Positions 1 through 6,258 of a DNA stretch of 23,401 nucleotides are shown here, piece after piece. The translations under genes were made by a program, and so were the position numbers. The stretch lies in assembly GCA_043718065.1 (NCBI GenBank), contig JAYSWJ010000221.1, positions 1 to 23,401 of the forward strand, read 5' to 3'. Below the pieces are notes generated by a model. It was not told the DNA's origin. It saw only the letters and a list, made by a program, of their open reading frames with translations, and did no database searches. The DNA is from JAAFIP01 sp043718065. Lineage in GTDB: Bacteria; Pseudomonadota; Gammaproteobacteria; Burkholderiales; Burkholderiaceae_C. How positions within the stretch are numbered: the stretch's first letter is position 1; each line of letters begins with the position of its first letter.

Positions 1-5
1 GTTTA

Positions 6-64
6 TTGCCCATGAATGGGACTCCTATCAATCACAATTAAAAAGCGATGGAGTCCACGGGCAA
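6..64. repeat. Imperfect inverted repeat at the window edge
   Basis: TTGCCC (6-11) is complementary to GGGCAA (59-64), and inside it GGACTCC (19-25) is complementary to GGAGTCC (50-56). The result is a two-part stem with an asymmetric internal loop and a 24-nt terminal loop. No T-tract follows on either strand, so it is not a clear intrinsic terminator. The rest of 65-218 shows no gene I can support; it is the downstream flank of the leftward anti-sigma-like gene. Confidence 0.4.
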
Positions 65-218
65 ACACATAACCTGCACGAAACTAACCGATCACCAACA
101 CATGTACACAAAAGGTACACGCCACTTGATTATGCGCCAAAAAAGTAGCTTATGTCGAAGCCCGTACTTACCCTAGCTATTTATATCGGCTTTTATGTGG
201 TCTTTTCGCGTCGCTAGC

Positions 219-461
219 TTAGCGTTGAGTTGGGTCCGAGCCATGACTATGGCCTGGCGGTGCATCTGTATCACCCGTGTAATGACGCCACTGGCGCATA
301 GCATTGCGCAGAGTAAGGATCTGATTTTCAAAAACAGGGCAGGCTTTGCAGATCCACATGTGCGTGCGTAAATGCGCGCGCTCGGCCAGCGACAAAACAC
401 GGTCTTCTCGGGCCACCACCAGTGCGGCCACTTCTTTGCAAGTGCGCTTTTTAAACCACAT
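219..461 (-). CDS. Small zinc-finger (zf-HC2-like) putative anti-sigma factor
   Basis: A protein of about 80 residues that probably binds and restrains the ECF sigma factor encoded just upstream. The visible hallmark is an H-x3-C-x2-C motif (HMWICKAC) after an N-terminal Cys (RTCKEV), the arrangement of the zinc-binding anti-sigma (zf-HC2/ZAS) fold. There is no obvious C-terminal membrane segment, so it would be a soluble, sensor-like anti-sigma. It lies 67 bp downstream of the sigma gene on the same strand. I chose the ATG at 461 (MWFKK...); a TTG three codons upstream (470) is also possible, and neither has a strong Shine-Dalgarno. The family assignment comes from the motif and the neighbour; the anti-sigma role is inferred. 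Confidence 0.7.
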   Translation of the reverse strand: MWFKKRTCKEVAALVVAREDRVLSLAERAHLRTHMWICKACPVFENQILTLRNAMRQWRHYTGDTDAPPGHSHGSDPTQR

Positions 462-528
462 AGTTTTCAAACAACATAAGGAACTTCCAAACTTTCTTGT
501 TACTCAATAATCCGTACAGAGAACAAAA

Positions 529-1092
529 CTACACTTTTTGCAAGCCAAACCAGTTGAGTTCTAGGCACTCGCGTAGCCGTAGGCGTGCGCGATGCAATTG
601 CACATACAGGTTGGTAGCGGTGATACCCAGTTCCTTACAGACCTCTTCGGCATCCAGCTCTAACCATTCGCGCATCAAAAATAAACGCCCTTGCAGCGGC
701 GGCAATTTGGAGACACAAGCCTCCATGATGACCATAAATTGTTTTTGCCCTAAATCTTGGTCAGGATTGCCCCAATTAGCCGGGCGCTCGGCAAAATGGC
801 CATCGGCTTTAAAGCCGATGGTGTCCAGCTCGTCGCTGTCGCGCTCGCCTTGCAAATCACTGGCATTGACCTCGCGCAGATTAGCGCGCAAAGCGTCCAC
901 TACTTTGTGTTTCAAGATACCCACGAGCCAAGTCTTCAGTTGCGATTGGCCTGCAAACGACTGCGGCTTGGCCACAGCAGCCAGCATCGTCTCCGACACT
1001 GCATCTTCTGCCCACGCATCATTGCGCAATTGCAAGCGCGCAAAACGCAGCAGGTATCCGCGCAAAGCAGCAACATCGTTTTCAAAACTCAT
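529..1092 (-). CDS. ECF-family RNA polymerase sigma factor
   Basis: 187-residue sigma-70 family protein of the extracytoplasmic-function type, directing RNA polymerase to a small stress regulon. Region 2 is visible near the N terminus (LRGYLLRFARLQLRNDAWAED through TWLVGILKHKVVDALR), including the aromatic/basic promoter-melting stretch. Region 4 is near the C terminus (LPPLQGRLFLMREWLELDAEEVCKELGI followed by a recognition helix TNLYVQLHRARLRLRECL). An upstream in-frame start at 1152 exists, but the ATG at 1092 has an AGGAAA Shine-Dalgarno at good spacing and gives the usual family length. It is followed by a zf-HC2-like anti-sigma gene and is divergent from the thioredoxin-like/bufABC genes, which suggests it controls them, as ECF factors do in several bufferin or gold/copper-induced loci. 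The inducer cannot be read from the sequence. Confidence 0.88.
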   Translation of the reverse strand: MSFENDVAALRGYLLRFARLQLRNDAWAEDAVSETMLAAVAKPQSFAGQSQLKTWLVGILKHKVVDALRANLREVNASDLQGERDSDELDTIGFKADGHFAERPANWGNPDQDLGQKQFMVIMEACVSKLPPLQGRLFLMREWLELDAEEVCKELGITATNLYVQLHRARLRLRECLELNWFGLQKV

Positions 1093-1157
1093 AGAATTTC
1101 CTGCTAACCATGTAATAAGAGCAACGATATAACGACAAAGGCTTGTGTTCACATTAT

Positions 1158-1177
1158 TGCAGTAACTTTGTACTGCA
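1158..1177. promoter_or_regulatory. Perfect 7-bp inverted repeat in divergent intergenic region (operator candidate)
   Basis: TGCAGTA (1158-1164), spacer ACTTTG, TACTGCA (1171-1177). This dyad sits in the 116-bp gap between the sigma gene start (1092) and the thioredoxin-like gene start (1209). Its position and symmetry fit a dimeric-regulator operator. No matching DNA-binding repressor is encoded in the window, and the sequence GTAAC inside it could instead be part of an ECF -35 element. Confidence 0.45.
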
Positions 1178-1208
1178 TGTATTTTGTTTTCTTAAGGAGA
1201 ATTATCTT

Positions 1209-1751
1209 ATGGTGCGCGATGTACGCTGGGCGTCTTTTGTATTGAGCTTGGCTTGTGCCATGGGTGGCAGTCTGTTGGGACATACAGCTGCGCACGCACA
1301 AACAGCATCTGCCGCTGCGCCTATTCCTGTGATCGCAGGCACTGCGCTAGATAAGAAAACCTTCCAACTCAAATCGCTGCAAGGCAGAGTAGTGCTGGTC
1401 ATGTTTTGGTCTACTGATTGCGCCGTATGCCGCGACAAAATATCTGAGCTACGTCAAAACGCAGCGGGCTGGTCAGATAAACCTTTTGAATTGGTGTTGG
1501 TGAATGTTGATCGCCGCATGGATGACGTAGAAACATACAACAGCATTATCAATAAATCTGTACCTGTTAAGCAACGCTTTACCCAACTGTGGGCTGGTGA
1601 CAATGGATACAAAGACAACTTGGGTGCAACACAGCTGCGGCGTAACCAATTACCCACTACGCTACTGATCGACAAAACCGGCAAACTGGTTGAACGTTAC
1701 AACGGACTTATACCTGCAGACGTCTGGGACACTATTTCCGATATGTTGTAA
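1209..1751 (+). CDS. Secreted thioredoxin-like (TlpA/AhpC-TSA type) protein
   Basis: 180-residue exported thiol-disulfide protein. Residues 1-30 form a Sec signal peptide (hydrophobic core FVLSLACAMGGSLL, cleavage predicted after AHA, before QTAS). The mature part shows the thioredoxin-like fold: LQGRVVLVMFWSTDCAVC, with redox centre C71-A-V-C74, then LVNVD and a cis-Pro region LRRNQLPTTLLID. It should act in the periplasm, probably reducing or oxidising Cys pairs. An in-frame upstream start at 1143 is rejected because the ATG at 1209 has an ideal AAGGAGA site 7 nt upstream and begins the signal peptide. It lies 115 bp upstream of bufA on the same strand, so a role in handling the Cys of bufferin or in metal/thiol stress is plausible but inferred. 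Confidence 0.85.
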   Translation: MVRDVRWASFVLSLACAMGGSLLGHTAAHAQTASAAAPIPVIAGTALDKKTFQLKSLQGRVVLVMFWSTDCAVCRDKISELRQNAAGWSDKPFELVLVNVDRRMDDVETYNSIINKSVPVKQRFTQLWAGDNGYKDNLGATQLRRNQLPTTLLIDKTGKLVERYNGLIPADVWDTISDML

Positions 1752-1794
1752 ATTTTTATTTCGCGTTAGGCATTAAACGTAAGAAATTTTCTTC

Positions 1795-1825
1795 TTGACA
1801 GACTTAACCATAACTAAAGCATATT
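1795..1825 (+). promoter_or_regulatory. Weak candidate promoter for bufA
   Basis: A perfect TTGACA hexamer lies at 1795-1800. The best following -10-like hexamer (CATATT, 1820-1825) is 19 bp away, longer than ideal. An ECF-type promoter would be expected here if the neighbouring sigma factor drives the cassette, but I could not recognise a convincing one. bufA may also be co-transcribed from the thioredoxin-like gene. Confidence 0.25.
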
Positions 1826-1866
1826 AACTTTTGCGGCGGTTTTTTAACTTATTTTTGGAGTAATGT

Positions 1867-2163
1867 ATGAACCAACGTGCTTTGATCGCTGCAGCCGCAG
1901 CTTCACTTCTGTCTAACGTCCTGATATCTGCACCCGCTGCAGCACAAGAGAAAGAAAAATGCTACGGCATTACCAAAGCGGGGCAAAATGATTGCGCCAA
2001 CTTGGCGGGTACCCATGCCTGTGCTGGCCAATCCAAACTAAGCGACGACAAAGGTGAGTGGAAATATGTTGCCAAAGGCACCTGCGTGTCCATGAAAGGC
2101 ATGACAGCTGGGCAAACCAAAAAGGCCTCCATGATGAAAAAGGACGCCGAGGTAAAGAGCTAA
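1867..2163 (+). CDS. bufA: Bufferin-type RiPP precursor, DUF2282 (BufA1-like)
   Basis: 98-residue DUF2282 protein. Residues 1-27 are a Sec signal peptide (MNQRALIAAAAASLL... cleaved near APAAAQ). The mature part carries four Cys in the family pattern: C32 (EKCYG), C43 (NDCAN), C52 (HACAGQS) and C73 (KGTCVSM), followed by a Lys/Met-rich tail. In the bufferin family, Cys residues of the precursor are oxidised by the partner MNIO enzyme and the exported peptide sequesters copper; DUF2282 genes were earlier known as gold/copper-induced genes. The start ATG at 1867 has a TTGGAG site at suitable spacing. DUF692 and DUF2063 genes follow immediately. Product identity rests on the Cys pattern and operon order; modification is inferred from the family. 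Confidence 0.88.
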   Translation: MNQRALIAAAAASLLSNVLISAPAAAQEKEKCYGITKAGQNDCANLAGTHACAGQSKLSDDKGEWKYVAKGTCVSMKGMTAGQTKKASMMKKDAEVKS

Positions 2164-2205
2164 TAATTTGCAGCTTACTGTGTTAACTTTCTTTTCACTT
2201 CTTCT

Positions 2206-3108
2206 GTGCCATTGCTGTCGACAGATTCGGTTTGCGGAGTAACAGGCATAGGCTGGCGACAGCCTCATTACACGCAAGTATTTGAAACCTTACCGAAGGT
2301 GTCATTTTTAGAAGTACATTCAGAAAAATTTTTTGCCCATGGTGGCGCATCCTTGGCAACGCTTACACAGGCGCGCCACCATTACGACATTAGCCTGCAC
2401 GGCGTAGGCTTAGGCTTAGGCTTAGGGTCAGCTAGCGGAATTGATGTATGGCATGTGAACCGATTGCAGCAATTGGTTGAGCGCATTGAGCCTGTACGCG
2501 TCAGCGACCATGCTTGCTTTGCCCGCGGTAACTTTAAGGGCGTAGATGTGCACGCCGCTGATTTGTTGCCCATCCCTTTTAACAAAGCATCGCTTGACGT
2601 GCTGTGCACTAATATCCAACGTGTGCAAGACCGCTTGCAGCGAAGTATCATGGTGGAAAATCTATCTGCCTATATTGGCATGGTGGGCAGTCATCGCTGC
2701 GAAGTAGATTTTTTAAATGCTGTAACGCAGCGTACGAGTTGCCAACTTTTGCTTGACGTGAATAATATTTACGTCAATGCGCTGAATGCTCAGAACAACT
2801 CAGGCGCAGTTCGCGATGTAAACCGTGCACTGCAAAACTGTAGCGAATGGCTTGATGCTATTCGACTTGCTAGCGTTGGCGAAATTCACCTTGCGGGCCA
2901 TTGCGATATGGAGGATATCGTCATTGACAACCACGGTGCACTAGTGTGTGACGCCGTATGGAAAATATATGCCAAAGCTGTACAAAGCTTAGGTCCTGTC
3001 CCCGCTTTGATCGAATGGGATACAGACATTCCCCCGCTACCAACATTATTGGCTGAGGCCACGCGCGCTGACGCAATAGCGCATACCCACATCTGGCCGT
3101 CGGCATGA
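2206..3108 (+). CDS. bufB: DUF692 multinuclear non-haem iron oxidase (MNIO), BufB
   Basis: 300-residue TIM-barrel protein of the MbnB/DUF692 family, which uses an iron cluster to convert precursor Cys side chains to heterocycles. Conserved blocks in order: FLEVHSEKFF (35-43), SLHGVG (H65), VSDHACF (D101-H102), VENLSAY (E151), LLLDVNNIYVNA (D184, N186/N187), EIHLAGH (H228, H232), DNHG (D241, H243) and IEWDTDIPP (E270). These are the expected metal and active-site positions, so the enzyme looks intact. The loop after H65 reads GLGLGLGS because of an in-frame hexanucleotide repeat. The start is a GTG at 2206, 43 nt after bufA, with no clear Shine-Dalgarno; the frame is closed by TAA at 2164-2166 and holds no better start. 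Its TGA overlaps the bufC ATG (ATGA). Confidence 0.9.
   Translation: MPLLSTDSVCGVTGIGWRQPHYTQVFETLPKVSFLEVHSEKFFAHGGASLATLTQARHHYDISLHGVGLGLGLGSASGIDVWHVNRLQQLVERIEPVRVSDHACFARGNFKGVDVHAADLLPIPFNKASLDVLCTNIQRVQDRLQRSIMVENLSAYIGMVGSHRCEVDFLNAVTQRTSCQLLLDVNNIYVNALNAQNNSGAVRDVNRALQNCSEWLDAIRLASVGEIHLAGHCDMEDIVIDNHGALVCDAVWKIYAKAVQSLGPVPALIEWDTDIPPLPTLLAEATRADAIAHTHIWPSA
2405..2426 (+). repeat. In-frame hexanucleotide repeat (TAGGCT)n inside bufB
   Basis: Three complete TAGGCT copies (2405-2422) plus TAGG. In the reading frame they encode alternating Gly-Leu directly after the metal-binding H65. The family usually has HGVGLSLGS here, so this copy appears lengthened by one Gly-Leu pair. Slippage would add or remove two residues without breaking the frame. 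Confidence 0.75.
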
Positions 3109-3887
3109 ACGACTCGTTAGCGCCGCGGGAAGCATTAGCCCGCTAACAAAACAATTTTTTAGCTTCCATTTTTGTACTTCGTGCAGGAGAGCCATCGCGC
3201 GGCTTGGCGGCCTACCGTGCCAACGCCCATGCCCACGCCGAGCGCGCCTTGGGTGCCGCTTACCCTGTCGTGGCGCAGTTGCTGGGTGACGAAGATTTCA
3301 GTTATCTTGCGCGTGATTTTTGGCACCAGCACCCACCCTGGTGTGGCGACTTAGCACAATCGGGCGACCAAGTGCCATCGTTTTTGGCTGCATCAGTTCA
3401 ATTGACAGATACGCGATATTTAGCGGATGTGGCGCATGTCGAATGGGCACTGCACACCTGCGCTAGCGCAGGTGACCTAGCGCAAGATATCGCTAGTTTT
3501 GCAGCGCTCTTGCAACATGAGCCAGAGCTTTCAACCTTTTTAACGGCACCTGGCGCACGCATATTGCCCAGTGCCTACCCTGCTGCTGCTATTGCCCTTG
3601 CGCACAAAGGTCAAAGCGCTATCGAAGGTGCTGCCGCACTACTGCATGCTGGTGTAGCGCAAACAGCCTTGGTCTGGCGACAAGGCTTTGCTCCGCGTTT
3701 GCGCATAGTGCACGAGGCTGAACTTGCATTTATCTGTGCGGTGTGCGCACAAAAAAGCTTGGCGCAGGCTCTTGGTGTGGCGCACGCAAGTTTTGACCTT
3801 AGTAATTGGCTAACGATCAATGTACAAAATGGCTTGTTGCTGGGTATGACGACGCACACCACATCGTCTTCATACCGCAGTGCATAA
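3105..3887 (+). pseudogene. bufC: DUF2063 protein BufC, interrupted by an in-frame TAA
   Basis: BufC is the DUF2063 partner that in related RiPP systems binds the precursor and presents it to the DUF692 enzyme. The natural start is the ATG at 3105, overlapping the bufB stop as ATGA. It encodes MNDSLAPREALAR and then hits TAA at 3144-3146. In the same frame, without any shift, the sequence continues QNNFLASIFVLRAGEPSRG and then the clear DUF2063 body (LAAYRANAHAHAERALGAAY, LLGDEDFSYLARDFWHQHPP, then a second domain to 3887). The residues just after the stop match the family's usual N-terminal helix, so the TAA looks like a point substitution in a sense codon. The only in-frame start after it is a TTG at 3204 with a GGAG 14 nt upstream, giving a 227-residue product without the first helix. 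Either a recent pseudogene, a readthrough/re-initiation case, or a sequencing error. Confidence 0.8.
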
Positions 3888-3937
3888 CGTCCAAGCTTGG
3901 TTTGTTAAATACCAAGAAAACTGCATAGAAATATGAT

Positions 3938-5140
3938 TTACCAATCTGCTTCTCGGTCTGGTGATGCGCTGATTTTATGGATGCTTAAATCAGCACCTTC
4001 AAACTCTTCTTCTTGGCTCATGCGCAAGCCCATCGTGATTTTGAGGGCGTAGTACACCACTATGCCGCTGACCAGCGCCCACGCCACACCCATGGCGGTA
4101 CCGATCAGCTGTGCACTTAGCGACACACCACCTAACCCGCCCAGTGCTGTGCTGCCAAAAATACCTGCTGCAATACCGCCCCATGTACCGCACAGGCCGT
4201 GTAATGGCCAGACACCCAATACGTCGTCGATCTTCCATTTGTTTTGTGTCAGTGTGAACATGATGACAAAAATAGCACCCGCTATGCCGCCCACCACCAA
4301 GGCCCCCAAGGGGTGCATCAGGTCACTGCCTGCGCACACGGCCACCAAGCCAGCCAAAGGGCCGTTGTAGACAAAACCCGGGTCATTTTTGCCCATCAGC
4401 AATGCCACCAAAGTACCGCCCACCATGGCCATCAACGAGTTGACCGCTACCAAGCCCGAGATTTTGTCAATCGTCTGCGCGCTCATAACGTTAAAGCCAA
4501 ACCAACCGACACACAAAACCCATGCACCAAGGGCGAGAAACGGGATTGAGGACGGTGGATGCGCAGAGATGCCGCCGTCTTTTTTATAGCGGTTGTAGCG
4601 AGCGCCCAGCAAAACAACAGCGGGTAATGCAATCCACCCGCCTACAGCATGCACTACAACAGAGCCCGCAAAGTCGTGAAATTCTGCACCGGCGGTGGCT
4701 TTGATCCAGGCTTGGACACCGTACGCTTGATTCCAGGCAATACCTTCAAAAAAGGGGTACACAAAACCCACAATAATGGCGGTGGCAATCAGCTGCGGCC
4801 AAAACTTAGCCCGCTCAGCAATGCCGCCGGAAATGATGGCCGGAATAGCCGCCGCGAAAGTTAGCAAGAAGAAAAACTTCACCAGCTCATAGCCGTTCTT
4901 TGCGGCCAGAACCTCTGCACTTACAAAAAAGCTGGTGCCGTACGCTACGCCGTAGCCCACGGCAAAATAGACCACTGTAGAGACTGAGAAGTCGACCAAT
5001 ATTTTGACAAGCGCGTTAACTTGGTTCTTCTTGCGTACCGTCCCCAGTTCTAGAAATGCAAAACCCGCATGCATTGCAAGCACCATGATTGCGCCAAGTA
5101 AGATAAATAGCGCGTCTGCGCCTTGTTTTAGTGCTTCCAT
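3938..5140 (-). CDS. amt: Ammonium transporter (Amt family)
   Basis: 400-residue polytopic inner-membrane channel that conducts ammonium/ammonia. About eleven hydrophobic segments are visible. The family signature DFAGSVVVHAVGG (156-168) and the second conserved block WPLHGLCGTWGG carry the two pore histidines (H164 and H314 in this numbering). GGIAERAKFWP and GFNVMS blocks are also typical. There is no cleavable signal peptide: the protein begins directly with MEALKQGADALFILLGAIM. No glnK (P-II) gene is adjacent, unlike the common glnK-amtB arrangement. A well-matched sigma-54 promoter lies about 85 bp upstream, consistent with nitrogen-limitation control. The gene converges on bufC with a 50-bp gap. 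Confidence 0.93.
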   Translation of the reverse strand: MEALKQGADALFILLGAIMVLAMHAGFAFLELGTVRKKNQVNALVKILVDFSVSTVVYFAVGYGVAYGTSFFVSAEVLAAKNGYELVKFFFLLTFAAAIPAIISGGIAERAKFWPQLIATAIIVGFVYPFFEGIAWNQAYGVQAWIKATAGAEFHDFAGSVVVHAVGGWIALPAVVLLGARYNRYKKDGGISAHPPSSIPFLALGAWVLCVGWFGFNVMSAQTIDKISGLVAVNSLMAMVGGTLVALLMGKNDPGFVYNGPLAGLVAVCAGSDLMHPLGALVVGGIAGAIFVIMFTLTQNKWKIDDVLGVWPLHGLCGTWGGIAAGIFGSTALGGLGGVSLSAQLIGTAMGVAWALVSGIVVYYALKITMGLRMSQEEEFEGADLSIHKISASPDREADW

Positions 5141-5223
5141 ACGATCTCTATACGATTTAAAAGGGTGTTATTGATTTATATTGGTGCATAAGTTGCCAAT
5201 TTACACAATAAGCACAAGCATGA

Positions 5224-5239
5224 AGCAATAATTGCGCCA
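5224..5239 (-). promoter_or_regulatory. Sigma-54 (RpoN) promoter of amt
   Basis: On the minus strand the sequence reads TGGCGC-AATTA-TTGCT, with -24 GG and -12 GC separated by exactly 10 bp, against the consensus TGGCAC-N5-TTGCA/T. The only mismatch in the core is A to G. The expected transcription start is near 5213, giving a leader of about 73 nt before the amt ATG at 5140. Confidence 0.75.
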
Positions 5240-5243
5240 AAAC

Positions 5244-5283
5244 GGTGCTTCAAGAAGAGAGTGTTGATACTGGGGTGCTTCAA
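5244..5283. promoter_or_regulatory. Direct repeat GGTGCTTCAA x2, 30 bp apart, upstream of amt
   Basis: GGTGCTTCAA occurs at 5244-5253 and again at 5274-5283, a period of 30 bp (about three helical turns). An inverted heptamer copy AAGCACC is at 5325-5331. The repeats lie just upstream of the sigma-54 site. GGTGC is the half-site of the NtrC operator, but full NtrC dyads are not evident (only GCGCC-N5-GGTGC overlapping the -24 element). They are candidate enhancer-binding-protein sites. Confidence 0.4.
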
Positions 5284-5348
5284 AAATGACCCTTAGATTG
5301 ACTTAACATGGTTGACTACTGGCAAAGCACCCTCTCAGAAGGCATCCC

Positions 5349-6254
5349 ATGGTATTAATAGCTGGCTCCGCCAACCTTGATTTTGTTGTCCGCGCAGGGC
5401 ACATCCCTGCTCCGGGCGAGACCGTGCTGGGGCGTGATTTTCAAACCTTTGCGGGCGGCAAAGGTGCTAACCAAGCGGTGGCCTGTGCACGCGCAGGCGG
5501 AGCAGCCACGGCAATGCTGCTGGCTTTAGGTAACGATGCATTTGCTGTGCCACTGACCGACTCACTGACGCAGGCTGGCGTGCAACTGCATGTAGTGCGC
5601 GCGGCCCAGCCTACTGGCACCGCTTTTATTTGCGTCTCAGACGATGGTGAAAACGCCATTACCGTGGCACCGGGCGCTAACTCTGCGTTGCACCCAGAGC
5701 ATCTGACACAGCATGGGCCTGGCTTGCAGGTCGTTACCCATTTGTTAATGCAGTTAGAAACGCCATTGCCTACTGTGCACGCTTATGCCCAAGCGGCCAA
5801 AGCAGCCGGCGTGCAAGTGGTGCTGAACGCTGCGCCTGCACGTGCGCTGCCAGCCCAGCTGCTAGCGCTGGTAGACGTGCTGATAGTCAATGAAGGTGAG
5901 CTAGCAGCCTTGACCACGGCACACGGCACGCTGGAAGATAAATTAACGCAACTGCAAGTGCCGTGTGTCGTAGTGACGCTGGGCAGCGCAGGCTGCATGG
6001 CGCTTGCGCAAGGTAAGCTGATCACACAACCGGCCTACAAGGTGAAAGTGGCAGACACCACCGGGGCTGGTGATACTTTTTGCGGCGTGCTGGTGGCAGC
6101 GCTGGCGGCGCAAGCTGATGGCAGCAAAGACTGGGCGAACCTTCCGCAAGCACTGGCACAGGCCAGTGCGGCAGCAGCGCTGGCCTGCACACAACTGGGC
6201 GCGCAAAGCAGCATTCCCCCGCTCAGCGCGGTGCAACATTTGATGCAACAATAA
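5349..6254 (+). CDS. rbsK: Ribokinase (PfkB family)
   Basis: 301-residue cytoplasmic kinase that phosphorylates ribose to ribose-5-phosphate with ATP. It shows the N-terminal GSANLDFVV start, the PfkB signature AGGKGANQAV (35-44), the LMQLETP and LNAAPAR blocks, NEGE at 181-184, and the catalytic DTTGAGDTFCG with general base D242. The length matches RbsK. Start ATG 5349 has AGAAGG 6 nt upstream. It is the first gene of a three-gene rightward operon with a nucleoside hydrolase (4 bp gap) and a 2OG-Fe(II) oxygenase, so it most likely phosphorylates ribose released from nucleosides. Other PfkB sugar or nucleoside kinases cannot be fully excluded. Confidence 0.9.
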   Translation: MVLIAGSANLDFVVRAGHIPAPGETVLGRDFQTFAGGKGANQAVACARAGGAATAMLLALGNDAFAVPLTDSLTQAGVQLHVVRAAQPTGTAFICVSDDGENAITVAPGANSALHPEHLTQHGPGLQVVTHLLMQLETPLPTVHAYAQAAKAAGVQVVLNAAPARALPAQLLALVDVLIVNEGELAALTTAHGTLEDKLTQLQVPCVVVTLGSAGCMALAQGKLITQPAYKVKVADTTGAGDTFCGVLVAALAAQADGSKDWANLPQALAQASAAAALACTQLGAQSSIPPLSAVQHLMQQ

Positions 6255-6258
6255 ACCA

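Noticed and set aside
497..1132. 211-codon plus-strand frame opposite the sigma factor
   Set aside because: The opposite strand encodes a clear ECF sigma factor with regions 2 and 4; this frame has no recognisable domain.
3185..3206. AGGAG as a ribosome-binding site for a re-initiated bufC
   Set aside because: It is 14 nt from the TTG at 3204, too far to be convincing, and these bases already encode the family-like AGEPS segment.
3891..3920. CTTGGT...ACCAAG hairpin between bufC and amt as a terminator
   Set aside because: The stem is short and weak and no T-run follows on either strand in the right place.
5183..5202. Second sigma-54-like site (TTGGCAACTTATGCACC on the minus strand)
   Set aside because: Only 8 bp separate GG and GC; sigma-54 promoters need 10.
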